NCBI GenBank assembly: GCA_028287135.1
Contig: JAQBQE010000002.1
Span: 62,001-126,000, forward strand
Length of the DNA: 64,000 nt
Direction of reading: 5' to 3'
Origin: Myxococcales bacterium
GTDB lineage: Bacteria; Myxococcota_A; Polyangia; Haliangiales; Haliangiaceae
Positions within the stretch are counted from its first letter, which is position 1, and each line of letters opens with the position of its first letter. The position numbers and the translations under genes are program-made. This document shows, one piece after another, positions 41,694-51,467 of this stretch. Under the pieces are notes generated by a model. The model was not told the DNA's origin. It searched no databases and was given only the letters and a program-made list of their open reading frames with translations.

Positions 41694-44375
41694 TCATGGG
41701 AGATCCAGGACTTCGCGGACCTTTCGCTTCAGCGCGTCCGGGGTCAGTGGCTTCTGGAGGAACGGGACATCGTTGGCGACCATGCCGTGGCGAACGATGC
41801 TGTCATCGGTGTACCCGGAGATGTGGAGGATCTTGATCGTGGGTCGCACAGCGACGATCGCGCGCGCGAGCTCCGGCCCGCTCATCACCGGCATCACGAC
41901 ATCGCTGACCAGAAGGTCGATGTGCTGAGGATGGCTTCGTGCAAGCTCGATGGCGTGCGCTGGATCGGTGGCGACGAGGACTCGATATCCGCCGCGCACC
42001 AGGATGTCAGCCGCGACCGCGCGCACCTGCTCTTCGTCTTCGACGAGAAGGATCGTCTCGGTCCCGCTCAACTGTGCCGGAGCCGGCCGGACGACGAGCC
42101 GATCGAGCTCTCCGCTCACCAGGGGTAGATACATTTTGAAGGTCGAACCCAGGCCGGGCTCGCTGTACACCCAGACCGTGCCGCCGCTGTTCTGGACGAT
42201 GCCGAACACCGTCGAGAGTCCAAGGCCGGTTCCTTTGCCGGTCTCCTTGGTCGTGAAGAACGGCTCGAAGATCCGCGTGAGGGTGGCCTTGTCCATCCCG
42301 CAGCCGGTGTCGGAGACCGCCAGCATCACGTACGGGCCGGCGGTCACCCCGAGGTGCAGGTTCGAGAACTCCTGGTCGAGCTCGACCTGGGATAGCTCGA
42401 CGGTGATCTTCCCTCCACGCGGCATCGCGTCACGGGCGTTGATCACCAGGTTCATCACCACCTGCTCGAGCTGACCCGCATCGATCCGGATCCGGACGGC
42501 GTCCTGACGCGCGACGCAGCGGAGGTCCACGTCCTCTCCGACGAGCCGCCTCAGCATGCGATCCATGTTCGCCAGCACGGTCGCGGGGTCGACGACCGCG
42601 GGGGCGACCACCTGCTGCCGGCTGAACACGAGGAGCTGCCGTGTCAGCTCGGTAGCGCGCATCGCCGCTTTGCGGATCTCGTCCAGATCCTCGCGAGCCT
42701 CCGGCGCCGCCGTCTCGGCGAGCATCTCCGAGTAGCTCAGGATCACGGACAGCACGTTGTTGAAGTCGTGTGCGACGCCGCCCGCGAGCCTGCCCATCGC
42801 CTCCATCTTCTGCGCTTGCCGGAGCTGCGCCTCGGACTGGCGAAGCGCAGCCTCGGCTCGCTTCTGCGCACTGAGGTCCGCGAGGAAGACGATGCAGGTC
42901 TTTGGATCGAGCATCGCGACGCCGACGAGAACGGGCAAGCGCGTCCCGTCCTTGCGGACCAGCTCCTTTTCCCACGGCAGTGACACACCACTGACGGCCA
43001 GCGAGGCGATGACCTCCCGATCACGAGCTCGCCATTCCGGTGGCGTCATCTCGGTCCACAGGTAGTGGCCGGAGAGCAGCTCCTCGCGCGTGTACCCGAG
43101 CATCGATGCGTAGGTCTCGTTCATGTCGTGGATGGTGCCGGCGAGATCCGTGGTCGCCACCCCGATCAATCCCGACTGAGACAGGCGCGCGAAGCGTGCC
43201 TCGCTCGCGACCAGCGCCTGTGCGGCAGCACGCGACTCGGTCACGTCCCGGACCATCCCGAGGACGCCCTCGTAGTTGCCGGCATCGTCGAAGATCGCGG
43301 TCGATTCCACGATGACGTGACGAACGCTGCCGTTCTTGGTCCGGAGCATGGTCTCCCCCACGCCCGAGATGCCCGCGCGCCGCTCGCGAAACATCGCAAC
43401 GACCTCGCGCGCCTTCATCGCATCGAGAAACTCGAACACCGGGCGGTTGACCACCTCACTCGGCTCGTAGCCAAGCATGGACGCCATGCGTGCGTTGACG
43501 AACACCGTGCGTCCGCCGGGATCGATGACCCAGACGCCCTCACTCGTCGTCTCGATGATCCGGCGGTAGCGCTGTTCGCTGGCCTGCAGCAGATCGAGTG
43601 CGGCCCGGCGGTCGGTGATGTCGCGCAGATTCCAGACCACGCCGCCCACGGCCGGATCTGCGAGCAGGTTGGTCGCGGTCGCCTCGAGCCAGCGCTCCCG
43701 GCCGTCCTTGTGCAGCGCGCGGAACTCGGCGACCAGCGTGCCGCGATCACGGGTCTCTAGCTGCGCGAGCATGTCCTCCATCCGCGGTCGATCGGCGGTC
43801 CGGACGAGGTCGAGCGCGTTGCGACCGAGCAGCTCGTCGGGCACGAATCCGAGGTTCACCGTGACCGCCGGATTGACGTAGACGATCCGGTGCTGCCCGT
43901 CCGTGAGGGCGATGATGTCTGTGCTGCGCTCGAGGAGCGCGCGGTATCGAGCATCCTGCGTGCGCAGCCGCTCTTCGGCAGCACGGAGGGCGATGCGTTC
44001 CTGGGACTCGCGAAGCGCACGCTCGACGGCGGGCGCGAGTCTCGAGAGCTTGTCCTTGACGACATAGTCGCTCGCGCCGTGTCGCATCGCAGCAACCGCG
44101 GCTTCCTCTCCAACGGTTCCGGACACGATCAGGAACGGAGCATCGGAACCGCTGGCGCGGAGCAGCGCGAGGGCTTCGCCGCCCGAGAAGTTGGGCATCG
44201 ACCAGTCGGAGATCACGACATCCCAGGGTTGTCGGGCCAGTGCCGCCTCGAGGGACGCCCGATCGTCGACGCGCTCGGCGATCACCGTACGGCCCGTGCG
44301 ACGAAGCTCCGCCTGGACGAGCTTCGCATCGGTCGGCGAATCCTCGACGAGCAGGACTGCGATCGGAGTGCTCAC
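41694..44375 (-). CDS. Hybrid sensor histidine kinase: REC-PAS-PAS-PAS-HK-REC
   Basis: An 893-residue soluble hybrid kinase. N-terminal receiver 'AVLLVEDSPTDAKLVQ...DVVISDWSMPNFSG' (D near 52). Three PAS domains follow ('YRALLERSTDIIALTDG', 'YRRIIETTSEGVWVIDPG', 'FARLSQSGLIGVATTD'). The HisKA H-box is GGVAHDFNNVLSV, and the ATPase has NARDAMPRGG, DTGCGM and GKGTGLGLSTVFG. A C-terminal receiver (ILLVEDEEQV...DLLVSDVVMPVMSG) ends it. There is no membrane segment, so it senses a cytoplasmic cue. GTG 44375 overlaps the preceding response-regulator stop as GTGA. The frame continues upstream past the start without protein features. Confidence 0.93.
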   Translation of the reverse strand: MSTPIAVLLVEDSPTDAKLVQAELRRTGRTVIAERVDDRASLEAALARQPWDVVISDWSMPNFSGGEALALLRASGSDAPFLIVSGTVGEEAAVAAMRHGASDYVVKDKLSRLAPAVERALRESQERIALRAAEERLRTQDARYRALLERSTDIIALTDGQHRIVYVNPAVTVNLGFVPDELLGRNALDLVRTADRPRMEDMLAQLETRDRGTLVAEFRALHKDGRERWLEATATNLLADPAVGGVVWNLRDITDRRAALDLLQASEQRYRRIIETTSEGVWVIDPGGRTVFVNARMASMLGYEPSEVVNRPVFEFLDAMKAREVVAMFRERRAGISGVGETMLRTKNGSVRHVIVESTAIFDDAGNYEGVLGMVRDVTESRAAAQALVASEARFARLSQSGLIGVATTDLAGTIHDMNETYASMLGYTREELLSGHYLWTEMTPPEWRARDREVIASLAVSGVSLPWEKELVRKDGTRLPVLVGVAMLDPKTCIVFLADLSAQKRAEAALRQSEAQLRQAQKMEAMGRLAGGVAHDFNNVLSVILSYSEMLAETAAPEAREDLDEIRKAAMRATELTRQLLVFSRQQVVAPAVVDPATVLANMDRMLRRLVGEDVDLRCVARQDAVRIRIDAGQLEQVVMNLVINARDAMPRGGKITVELSQVELDQEFSNLHLGVTAGPYVMLAVSDTGCGMDKATLTRIFEPFFTTKETGKGTGLGLSTVFGIVQNSGGTVWVYSEPGLGSTFKMYLPLVSGELDRLVVRPAPAQLSGTETILLVEDEEQVRAVAADILVRGGYRVLVATDPAHAIELARSHPQHIDLLVSDVVMPVMSGPELARAIVAVRPTIKILHISGYTDDSIVRHGMVANDVPFLQKPLTPDALKRKVREVLDLP

Positions 44376-44788
44376 GACGCGACTCCCGGAGGCGGCTTGT
44401 TCATCGTCAACCAGAACACCCCGAGGTTGCGCGCGGTGGCGGCGAACTCCGCATACTCGACGGGTTTGCGGACGTACGCATTGGCGCCGAGCGAGTAGCC
44501 GCTCACGATGTCCTCGTCCTCGCGCGAGGACGTGAGGATCACGATCGGTAGCGACCGAGTCCGCGCCTCGGATCGCAGGATCCGCAGCACTTCGAGCCCA
44601 TCGATCTTCGGCAGGTGCAGGTCGAGCAGCACCACGGTCGGTAGCTCGTTCGTCCGGAGGTAGTCGAGGGCCTCGGCACCATCGCGCACGACGTGGAGCT
44701 CGTGGGGAACTCCGCACTTCTTGAACGCGAGAACGGTCAGCTTCTCGTCGGTCGGATTGTCCTCGACCAGCAGGATGCGCTTCGTCAC
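44372..44788 (-). CDS. Single-domain response regulator (Rcp1-like)
   Basis: A 138-residue receiver without output domain. Acidic pocket 'ILLVEDNPTDEKLT', phospho-acceptor in VVLLDLHLPKIDG, switch threonine in VILTSS and lysine in VRKPVEY. It resembles the Rcp1 class that partners phytochrome-type and GAF/PAS kinases. It is coupled on both sides by GTGA overlaps: its start to the upstream kinase's stop and its stop to the hybrid kinase's start. It probably shuttles phosphate between the two kinases. Confidence 0.93.
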   Translation of the reverse strand: MTKRILLVEDNPTDEKLTVLAFKKCGVPHELHVVRDGAEALDYLRTNELPTVVLLDLHLPKIDGLEVLRILRSEARTRSLPIVILTSSREDEDIVSGYSLGANAYVRKPVEYAEFAATARNLGVFWLTMNKPPPGVAS

Positions 44789-47232
44789 GACGACACTCCT
44801 GAAGGTCCCGGACGCAACGTGAACCAGAAGGTCGCGCCGCTGCCGACGGCGCCCTCCGCCCAGATCTCGCCGCCGTGTCGTCGCACGATCCGCTGGACCG
44901 TCGCGAGGCCGATGCCGGTACCCGCGAACTCGGTCGCCGCGTGCAGGCGCTGGAACGGCGCGAACAGCTTGGCGGCGTACGCCATGTCGAAGCCGGCGCC
45001 GTTGTCTCGAACGAAGAACGCAGGCACACCACGCGACACCGTCTGGCCGATGACGATCTCCGCAGGGACGCGGTCGCGCGTGTACTTGCGCGCATTGCCG
45101 AGCAGGTTCTCGACCAGCACGCGCGCCAGCCGTGGATCCAGGTCCGCGCGGAGTCCCGGCTCCACGCGCACGTCGATGGCGCGGTCGGGCTCTCCCGCGG
45201 CGAGCTCACGGTTCACCGTCTCGGCGAGCTCCGACAGATCCACGCGCTCCGGTCGCAGCTCGCTCCGCGATAGGCGCGACAGCGACAGCAGAGCATCGAC
45301 GAGCTCGGCCATGCGGATCGCATTCCTGGTGATCTCCTGGAGCCAGTCGCGGCCTTCCTCGTCGAGCCTGTCGCCGTAGGCATCGAGCAGGAGGTTCGCG
45401 AACCCGTTCATCCCGCGAAGTGGTGCGCGAAGGTCATGCGCGACGGAGTACGAGAACGATTCCAGCTCGCGATTGGCGTGCTTGAGAGCGGTGTCGATGG
45501 CCTTGCGGTCCGAGACATCTCTGATCGAGCTGGTGACGAGCATCCCCTGATCCGTCTCGAGAGGGCTCAGGCTGATCTCGATCGGGAACTCGCTGCCGTC
45601 CTTGCGCCGTCCGAGGAGCGTGAGCTCGCCGGCGCCAAGCATGCGGACGCGCGGCTGTGCGAAGTAGCTCGCCACCTTCGCGCCATGTCCCGGCCGCACG
45701 TGGTCCGGCACCAGCATGTCGACCGAATGACCGACGAGCTCCGCTCGGTCGTAGCCGAACACCTGCTCGGTGCGGCTGTTGACGAGAGCGATCGTGCCGC
45801 TCTGGTCGACGATGACGATCGGATCCGGTGCGGTCTCGAGGAACGTGCGGAACTTCGCCTCGGATGCGATCGATTCACGCAGGTGGCGGACTGCATTCTC
45901 CGCCCACTTCTGGCCCTTGAGGTCGAGGATGAAGCGGATCGAGTCTCCGGTCTCGAGCCGCGCAGCGCCGGTGAGGACCGCGAGCCTGCGCCCGTCCTTG
46001 CCGAGGTACTCCAGCTCGCGCGGCTCGTCGCACACCGAGCTTCGCCACTCGGGTGCGGTGACGCTCGACCATCGGAACGATGCCGTCATCATCTCGTCCC
46101 GCGTGTAGCCAAGGAGCTCGAGCACGGCGTTGTTGACCTCGAGCACGTCATCCTGCGTGCTGACCACCACGATCCCGAGGATCCCGGATTCGGAGAGCCG
46201 CGCCAGCCGCGCTTCGGCCCGGCGCTGGGCGTTCCGCGCCGCGTTGCGCTCGGTGACGTCGACGAGGGTGACGAAGCGGGCGGGGCGATCACCGAACTTC
46301 GAGAGATGACTGCCGCCTTCGACCTCGATGATCGTGCCGTCCTTGCGCCGGTGATACGCCGTCGCACCGCGAAGGTCGGTAGCTCCCAGTGCGCGCGCGC
46401 GCGCCTCGAGCACCTCGTGGTCCTCCGGGCGCCGGAGATCGCGAAGCGACAGGGTGAGGAACTCGGCCCGCGTGTAGCCGTAGAGCTCGAGGGCTGCGGG
46501 GTTCACGGCGACGATATGATGACTGTCCTGGGCATACGCGAAGATCGGGATCTCGCACTCCTCGAAGAACTGGCGATTGACCTCGAGGGATTCGAGCAGC
46601 GCGTCGTGGGCCTTCGCCGCTTCGCGGCGCTGCGCCGCTTCCGAAGCGAACGCATGCGAGGTCTCGATCGCGAGCGCCGCATGGTCAGCGAGGGCGTGGG
46701 CCAGGTCGACATCGTGCGCGCCGTAGGGGCGCCGATCGCTGCGATGCCGCATCAGGACGAGCACGCCGATCGAGGACACCCGACCGCGCAGCGGAACGAT
46801 CAGCATGCTGTGCATTCCGGTCGCGCGAAGAAACTCGTGATAGCGGGGCGTCGTCTGTGTGCGGAGCTGCTCCAGGTCAAGCTCCGCGATCAGCAGGTGC
46901 TCGCCGGTGTCGAGCACGTGCCGGAGCACGGGTTGCCGATCGAGCGTGATTCGCTCCACGGCCACCTCGCGAGCCGCGACCAGCGCCGTGGGATCCGGGT
47001 CATGGCTGGCCCGCAACAGGAGCTCGGTGGCGTCATCGCTGAGCAGCGAGACGCTGCACAGGTCGCCCACCGTCTCGGCGAGGCGTTGCGCCACGATGTC
47101 GACCAGACGCTGGGGCTCGCGAACGACTTCGAGAAACGAGCGCGTGATCTGCGACAGGAGTCGGAGCCGTGCCTCGAGTTGCAGTACCTCGTCCGGCCGC
47201 GGTGTCGTGTGCGCCTCCAACATCAGCTGCAC
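44785..47232 (-). CDS. Sensor histidine kinase: GAF-PAS-PAS-PAS-HK
   Basis: An 815-residue soluble kinase. A GAF domain (about 20-200; 'LVDIVAQRLAETVGDLCSVSLL') is followed by three PAS domains ('FFEECEIPIFAYAQDSHHIVAV', 'RLARLSESGILGIVVVST', 'FRTFLETAPDPIVIVDQSG'). The HisKA H-box is SYSVAHDLRAPLRGM, and the ATPase carries NARKYT, DNGAGFDM and GTGIGLATVQRI. It lacks a membrane segment. First gene of the kinase/regulator/hybrid-kinase operon. GTG 47232 is used; ATG 47223 is three codons inside. The 146-bp upstream gap has no clear promoter. Confidence 0.93.
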   Translation of the reverse strand: MQLMLEAHTTPRPDEVLQLEARLRLLSQITRSFLEVVREPQRLVDIVAQRLAETVGDLCSVSLLSDDATELLLRASHDPDPTALVAAREVAVERITLDRQPVLRHVLDTGEHLLIAELDLEQLRTQTTPRYHEFLRATGMHSMLIVPLRGRVSSIGVLVLMRHRSDRRPYGAHDVDLAHALADHAALAIETSHAFASEAAQRREAAKAHDALLESLEVNRQFFEECEIPIFAYAQDSHHIVAVNPAALELYGYTRAEFLTLSLRDLRRPEDHEVLEARARALGATDLRGATAYHRRKDGTIIEVEGGSHLSKFGDRPARFVTLVDVTERNAARNAQRRAEARLARLSESGILGIVVVSTQDDVLEVNNAVLELLGYTRDEMMTASFRWSSVTAPEWRSSVCDEPRELEYLGKDGRRLAVLTGAARLETGDSIRFILDLKGQKWAENAVRHLRESIASEAKFRTFLETAPDPIVIVDQSGTIALVNSRTEQVFGYDRAELVGHSVDMLVPDHVRPGHGAKVASYFAQPRVRMLGAGELTLLGRRKDGSEFPIEISLSPLETDQGMLVTSSIRDVSDRKAIDTALKHANRELESFSYSVAHDLRAPLRGMNGFANLLLDAYGDRLDEEGRDWLQEITRNAIRMAELVDALLSLSRLSRSELRPERVDLSELAETVNRELAAGEPDRAIDVRVEPGLRADLDPRLARVLVENLLGNARKYTRDRVPAEIVIGQTVSRGVPAFFVRDNGAGFDMAYAAKLFAPFQRLHAATEFAGTGIGLATVQRIVRRHGGEIWAEGAVGSGATFWFTLRPGPSGVSS

Positions 47233-47378
47233 GCAGTTCGCGATTCACTCTGCGGCAGTGACGTACGTAAGACAACGCATATGCCAATCGTGTTGCGGAC
47301 TTTCGTCGGTTTGTTCCAGTCGCGGCGAAAAACTTCAGCGTTTCGCGTCGGAGAGCGTCCTACAAAGCGCCGGGCGCC

Positions 47379-48956
47379 CTACAGGTGGTTGAAGCGCGTC
47401 TCGATCTCGTGCTCGATCGCGGACAGCACGTGCATCGCATCAGATCGTTTCGCACTCGTCGCGATTGCTTCCTGGATCCGCACGCGGCGATAGCGCTGCC
47501 ACAGGTCGTCCGCCGCGAGGTCCTGACGGTCGGAGATCCGCTTGAGCTGGCGCCCGAGCGCCGCGTACATCTGCAGGACTGTGGCCGAGGTGACGGCACC
47601 GGTCTCGACCGGCGGGCTGGCTGCCACGACCTCGGCGGCGACGTCCGTCGTGGCCGGTGGGGGGGGCGTCGGTGCGACGGTCGGCGCGCGGGAGATCGTC
47701 GGTGGGCGCGGGACGATGCGGGGCGCTGGCGGCGGTTCCGCCACCGTCGGAGCCATGGCGATCTGGTCGAGCGGAATCACCTCGATGTTCGGGGCCGGTG
47801 CTGCCGTGACCACGGGCTCCGTGATCGTCGCGGGCCGGGTGGATGGCCCGGTCGAGCGCGTACCAAGCGCGAGACCCGTGACACCGGCCGCGAGGAGGAG
47901 CACGAGCGCGCTGATCCCCATGACGATCCTCCGGCGAGGCTGCGCCTGTCGGATCATCTCGTCGGTCGGAACATCGCGCTCGCTGCCAACCGGGTGCGCG
48001 CTCGTCACCGCGGGCGCCGCGACGGCGGCGATCGGTGCGTCGGTCAAGGCGCGAGGTGCCTCGAGACCAACGCCAAGTGCGGCCGCGGCAGCCTCTCGAT
48101 CGGTCTGGATCAATCCGAGGATCCGGCGAACCTCGAGGGCCGTTGCGGGGCGCTGCTCCGGTCGCTTGGCGAGCAGCGCACGGGTCAGCGCCTCGAGCAA
48201 CGGATCGACGGTGACGTGTGGCGCGCGCGACTGCATCGTCGGCGTCTTGGCCCCGACATTCGCGGTGGCGACGTGGACGCCGTCGCCGTCGAACGGCATC
48301 ACGCCCGTCAGCATCTCGAACATGATCACGCCGAGCGCGAATAGATCGGCACGGCGATCGATCGACTTGCCCATCGCGGTCTCGGGCGCGAGGTAGTGCG
48401 GCGTGCCGAGGACCAGACCGCGCGTCGTGAGCCGGCCGTTATCGGATTGCGCGCCATCGCGGATGATGGCGAGCCCGAAGTCGACGATGCGTGGGTGCTC
48501 GTCCTTGCCCGTGACCTCGACGATGATGTTGTCGGGCTTGAGGTCGCGGTGGATGAGCTCGTGCTCGTGCGCATGATGGAGCCCGTCACAGATCTGGCGG
48601 AGCAGGCCGATCGCGCGGTCGGCCTCCATCGGGCCATCCGCGATCAGGTGCGTCAGGCTTCGACCCTCGGCAAACTCCATCACGATGTAGCGGGAGCGGG
48701 CGGTCTCGCCGACGTCGAGCACGTTGATCACGTTGCGATGGCGCAGCTTGCCGGCGAGCTCCGCTTCGCGCTCGAACCGGACGCAGACCTTGGGATCGGC
48801 GATCAGCTGCGGGTGCAGGACCTTGACGGCGAACGCACGCGCGACCTTGGTGTGCCGCGCCTTGAACACGTCTCCCATCGCACCGCGGCCGAGGTGCTCC
48901 TGGAGCCAGTAGCGTCCGGCGAGCACCTGACCGACAACAACCCGCGTGTCCTCCAT
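47379..48956 (-). CDS. Eukaryote-like Ser/Thr kinase with transmembrane helix and conserved C-terminal tail
   Basis: A 525-residue kinase. Catalytic domain about 10-290 with 'LGRGAMGDVFKARH', AVKV, HRDLKPDN, DFG and APE. A helix near 347-368 (IVMGISALVLLLAAGVTGLAL) crosses the membrane. The outer part is a Pro/Thr/Ala-rich linker ending in a ~65-residue helical block ('VLQMYAALGRQLKRISDRQDLAADDLWQRYRRVRIQEAI'). That block is conserved in the paralogue at 49314-51071. The two genes are separated by 357 bp and look like an old duplication. Confidence 0.92.
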   Translation of the reverse strand: MEDTRVVVGQVLAGRYWLQEHLGRGAMGDVFKARHTKVARAFAVKVLHPQLIADPKVCVRFEREAELAGKLRHRNVINVLDVGETARSRYIVMEFAEGRSLTHLIADGPMEADRAIGLLRQICDGLHHAHEHELIHRDLKPDNIIVEVTGKDEHPRIVDFGLAIIRDGAQSDNGRLTTRGLVLGTPHYLAPETAMGKSIDRRADLFALGVIMFEMLTGVMPFDGDGVHVATANVGAKTPTMQSRAPHVTVDPLLEALTRALLAKRPEQRPATALEVRRILGLIQTDREAAAAALGVGLEAPRALTDAPIAAVAAPAVTSAHPVGSERDVPTDEMIRQAQPRRRIVMGISALVLLLAAGVTGLALGTRSTGPSTRPATITEPVVTAAPAPNIEVIPLDQIAMAPTVAEPPPAPRIVPRPPTISRAPTVAPTPPPPATTDVAAEVVAASPPVETGAVTSATVLQMYAALGRQLKRISDRQDLAADDLWQRYRRVRIQEAIATSAKRSDAMHVLSAIEHEIETRFNHL

Positions 48957-49148
48957 AAGCTCGTTCAGTTTGTGTCAGCCGCGCACAGTCCAGCAACGCT
49001 TGGAGGGTTAGCCGCCGGTGAGAGCACCTCAAGCCCGCGAAAGTCCTGGGGTGGGATATCCAGCCGGGATCCGCGCGCGAGCGCACGGTCGTGTCAGCTG
49101 CCTTGCCTTGAACCGGCAAACCGGGGAACCGGAAACCGGGCAACCTTC

Positions 49149-49194
49149 ACTCAGAAACAGGCGACAGGCGACCGGCGACCGGCAACCGGCAATG
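49149..49194 (-). repeat. Dispersed copy of the 28-kb tandem-repeat end segment
   Basis: Read on the minus strand this is CATTGCCGGTTGCCGGTCGC, then more CGGTCGCCTGTC units and CCTGTTTCTGAGTG, the same junction as in the 28.0-28.5 kb array. Just before it (49111-49145) lies a run of AACCGG-type units. The whole 48957-49313 gap holds only this and no gene that I can support. Confidence 0.7.
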
Positions 49195-49313
49195 AGGACC
49201 CAGGGCGTGTGCTCCTCCTCGCCCGCCCCGGCGCCTGTGCGTCTTCGTCGGAGCGCGCGACTCGCGTTGCGGGCCGCACGCTCCAAACGGCCGAATGCAT
49301 GCCGTTTCGGTCC

Positions 49314-51071
49314 TCAGTCTTGCGCGGCGATCTCGCGACGCAGCACGGACAGCAGGCGGTGCGCTTCGACGCGCTTGTCGGCGGTCGTCAGCACGTCGTT
49401 GATCCGGATCCGCAGGTAGCGCGGCCACAGCGACGCGGTCGCTGCCGAGCCTTTCTTGGTGTCGAGTAGCTTGAGCTCGCGGCCGACGGCGCCATAGAGC
49501 TGGGCGACCGCCGACGCGGTGATCGGATCCCCGGCCGGCGTCGCGGCCACGACCGGCTGCGGTGTCAGATCCTTCTGTGGGCGTGGCTTGGTCGCGGGTT
49601 TCGGCGTCGGCTTCGGCGTCGGCTTCGGCGTCGCTCGCACCGTGGCGTCGGTCTGGACCGCCGCGACCTCCGCATCCGCCGGCATGACCGCAGGATCCGC
49701 AGCGAGTGGTGCTGCATCCACGGGCGCGCTCGCGGCCTGCGCATCGGCTGCCTGCACGCCGGCATCGATCGCGATGGGCTCCGCGAGCGCGATCGGTTCG
49801 CGAGGGCTGTGTGCTGCCGACGGTGATCCGTTGTCGTCACGCGCCGCGAGCGTGACGATCGCGACGATCGCCATCACGAGGCCCGCGCCGAGCGCGACGG
49901 CCCACCACCGACGCGGCGGTGTGACCGGCGAATCGGTCGTGCGTCGCGCCGCCGGCGCTCCGGGCTCGGAGCCGGCGCGCTTCTCGGGGACCGTGACGGC
50001 GCGCGTGCTCGGCGTGCTGAGGATCGCGGCGCGTGGAGGATGGACGACCTCTGGGCGGGGAATCGGTGCGGGCCGCGGCGCAGTGGGGGCAGGGTGCTCG
50101 CTCGCGGGCAGCACGACACCGAGGGCGGTGGCGGCCGCGCTCCGATCGCGGGCGATCAGATCGAGCAGCGCGCGGGTCTGCTTCGCGCTCTGCGGTCGGT
50201 TCGCGGGATCCTTCTCCATCAGCTTGCGCGTGAGCGCCTCGAGCAGCGGATCGACGACCACGCCGGGCACCCGCACGCCCATGGCAGGCGTGGCGGTCAG
50301 CAGATTCGCGCGCGCGACGTCGACGCCATCTCCATCGAAGGGGAGGCGACCGGTGAGCAGCTCGAACAGGATCACGCCGAGCGCAAACAGGTCGATCCGA
50401 TGGTCGATGCCACCGCCCATCGCATGCTCGGGCGCCATGTAGTGCGGGGTCCCGAGGATCAGACCCGCCGTGGTCAACCGATCGGCGCGCCCCGGGGTCA
50501 CCGCTTCCTCGCGAAGGATCGAGATCCCGAAGTCGACGATCCGGGGACGCTCCGCGCCCAGCCCGTCGCGCTCGACGATCACGTTGTCGGGCTTGAAGTC
50601 GCGGTGGATCAGGCCGTGCTCGTGCGCATGCTGGAGTCCCTCGCAGAGCTGCTGCGCGAGGCTGATCACGCGTGCGGCTGGCAGCGGTCCGGTCATCAGG
50701 TCGGTCAGGGTCTGGCCGACCGCGAGCTCCATCACCATGAAGTGGATGCCGTCCTCGGTCTCACCGACGTCGACGACTCCGATCACGTTGATGTGGTGCA
50801 GCTTCCCGGCAAGCTCGGCCTCGCGTTCGAACCGACGTCGCTGCTTGTCATCGACGAGGAATCGCTCGTGCAGCATCTTCACCGCGAACGGACGCCCGAC
50901 CTTGACGTGGCGCGCGCGATAGACCTCGCCCATCGCACCTGCACCGAGCCGCGCTTCGATGCGGTAGCGGGACGCGAACACGCGACCGATCAGCGGATCG
51001 TCGGCCTCTGTCTCGTTGTCTCCGCTCACCGAGTCCAAGCATGCGCCGGAATCGGGCGATGCGCAGGTCAT
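49314..51071 (-). CDS. Eukaryote-like Ser/Thr kinase, paralogue with variant catalytic loop
   Basis: A 585-residue kinase with the same layout as the gene downstream. Catalytic domain about 28-300: 'LGAGAMGEVYRARH', AVKM, HRDFKPDN (Phe replacing the usual Leu), DFG and APE. A transmembrane helix (WWAVALGAGLVMAIVAIVTLA) follows a Pro-rich linker. The outer part is Ala/Asp-rich with a KPTPKPTPKPATKP repeat and ends in the conserved helical block 'VAQLYGAVGRELKLLDTKKGSAATASLWPRYLRIRINDVL'. ATG 51071 begins a short N-terminal extension. Confidence 0.92.
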   Translation of the reverse strand: MTCASPDSGACLDSVSGDNETEADDPLIGRVFASRYRIEARLGAGAMGEVYRARHVKVGRPFAVKMLHERFLVDDKQRRRFEREAELAGKLHHINVIGVVDVGETEDGIHFMVMELAVGQTLTDLMTGPLPAARVISLAQQLCEGLQHAHEHGLIHRDFKPDNVIVERDGLGAERPRIVDFGISILREEAVTPGRADRLTTAGLILGTPHYMAPEHAMGGGIDHRIDLFALGVILFELLTGRLPFDGDGVDVARANLLTATPAMGVRVPGVVVDPLLEALTRKLMEKDPANRPQSAKQTRALLDLIARDRSAAATALGVVLPASEHPAPTAPRPAPIPRPEVVHPPRAAILSTPSTRAVTVPEKRAGSEPGAPAARRTTDSPVTPPRRWWAVALGAGLVMAIVAIVTLAARDDNGSPSAAHSPREPIALAEPIAIDAGVQAADAQAASAPVDAAPLAADPAVMPADAEVAAVQTDATVRATPKPTPKPTPKPATKPRPQKDLTPQPVVAATPAGDPITASAVAQLYGAVGRELKLLDTKKGSAATASLWPRYLRIRINDVLTTADKRVEAHRLLSVLRREIAAQD

Positions 51072-51110
51072 CGTGGGGTCGTGGCGTGGTTACGCCAGCT
51101 CACGCGGACC

Positions 51111-51467
51111 TCACGACGGGAGCAACGCACCGACGAGGACATCGGCGCGGTCGATCGCGCGCTGCGCCCGCTTGACCACGTCCGGAGGTGCCAGCCGGCC
51201 CCGCGCAGCCGCGGTCACCGCTCGATCGATCTCGCGAACGGCGATCCACGCCCGGTGGTGAGCGGTCAATCGCTTGCGACTGCACGGTGGCGCCGCGAAG
51301 CCATCCGCGAGATCGCCGCACGCGAGCGCGAGGGTGCCGACCAGGCTCGTGGCCTCGGGACGCTTGCGCAATCGGAACACGAGCTCGGCGAGCGGTGGCG
51401 CGGCGGCGATCACGGCGCGAAACGAGGGATGGTGCTCGAGGGGATGTGGGGGACGGCGTGCGGGCAT
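51111..51467 (-). CDS. Small helical protein, possibly four-helix-bundle (S23/IVP-like) family
   Basis: A 118-residue protein. 'VFRLRKRPEATSLVGTLALACGDLADGFAAP' and 'AWIAVREIDRAVTAAARGRL..PDVVKRAQRAIDRADVLVGALL' fit an antiparallel helical bundle of the kind annotated as four-helix-bundle or 23S rRNA intervening-sequence protein. Family assignment is tentative. It lies 39 bp upstream of the kinase at 49314-51071 and could be cotranscribed with it. Confidence 0.5.
   Translation of the reverse strand: MPARRPPHPLEHHPSFRAVIAAAPPLAELVFRLRKRPEATSLVGTLALACGDLADGFAAPPCSRKRLTAHHRAWIAVREIDRAVTAAARGRLAPPDVVKRAQRAIDRADVLVGALLPS

Noticed and set aside
44376-45209. N-terminal extension of the hybrid kinase
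   Set aside because: The frame stays open upstream of GTG 44375, but that stretch runs through the response regulator and histidine kinase genes in the wrong frame and has no protein features.
45436-47493. 685-codon plus-strand frame opposite the GAF/PAS kinase
   Set aside because: Antisense shadow with biased composition; the kinase on the minus strand has every catalytic motif.
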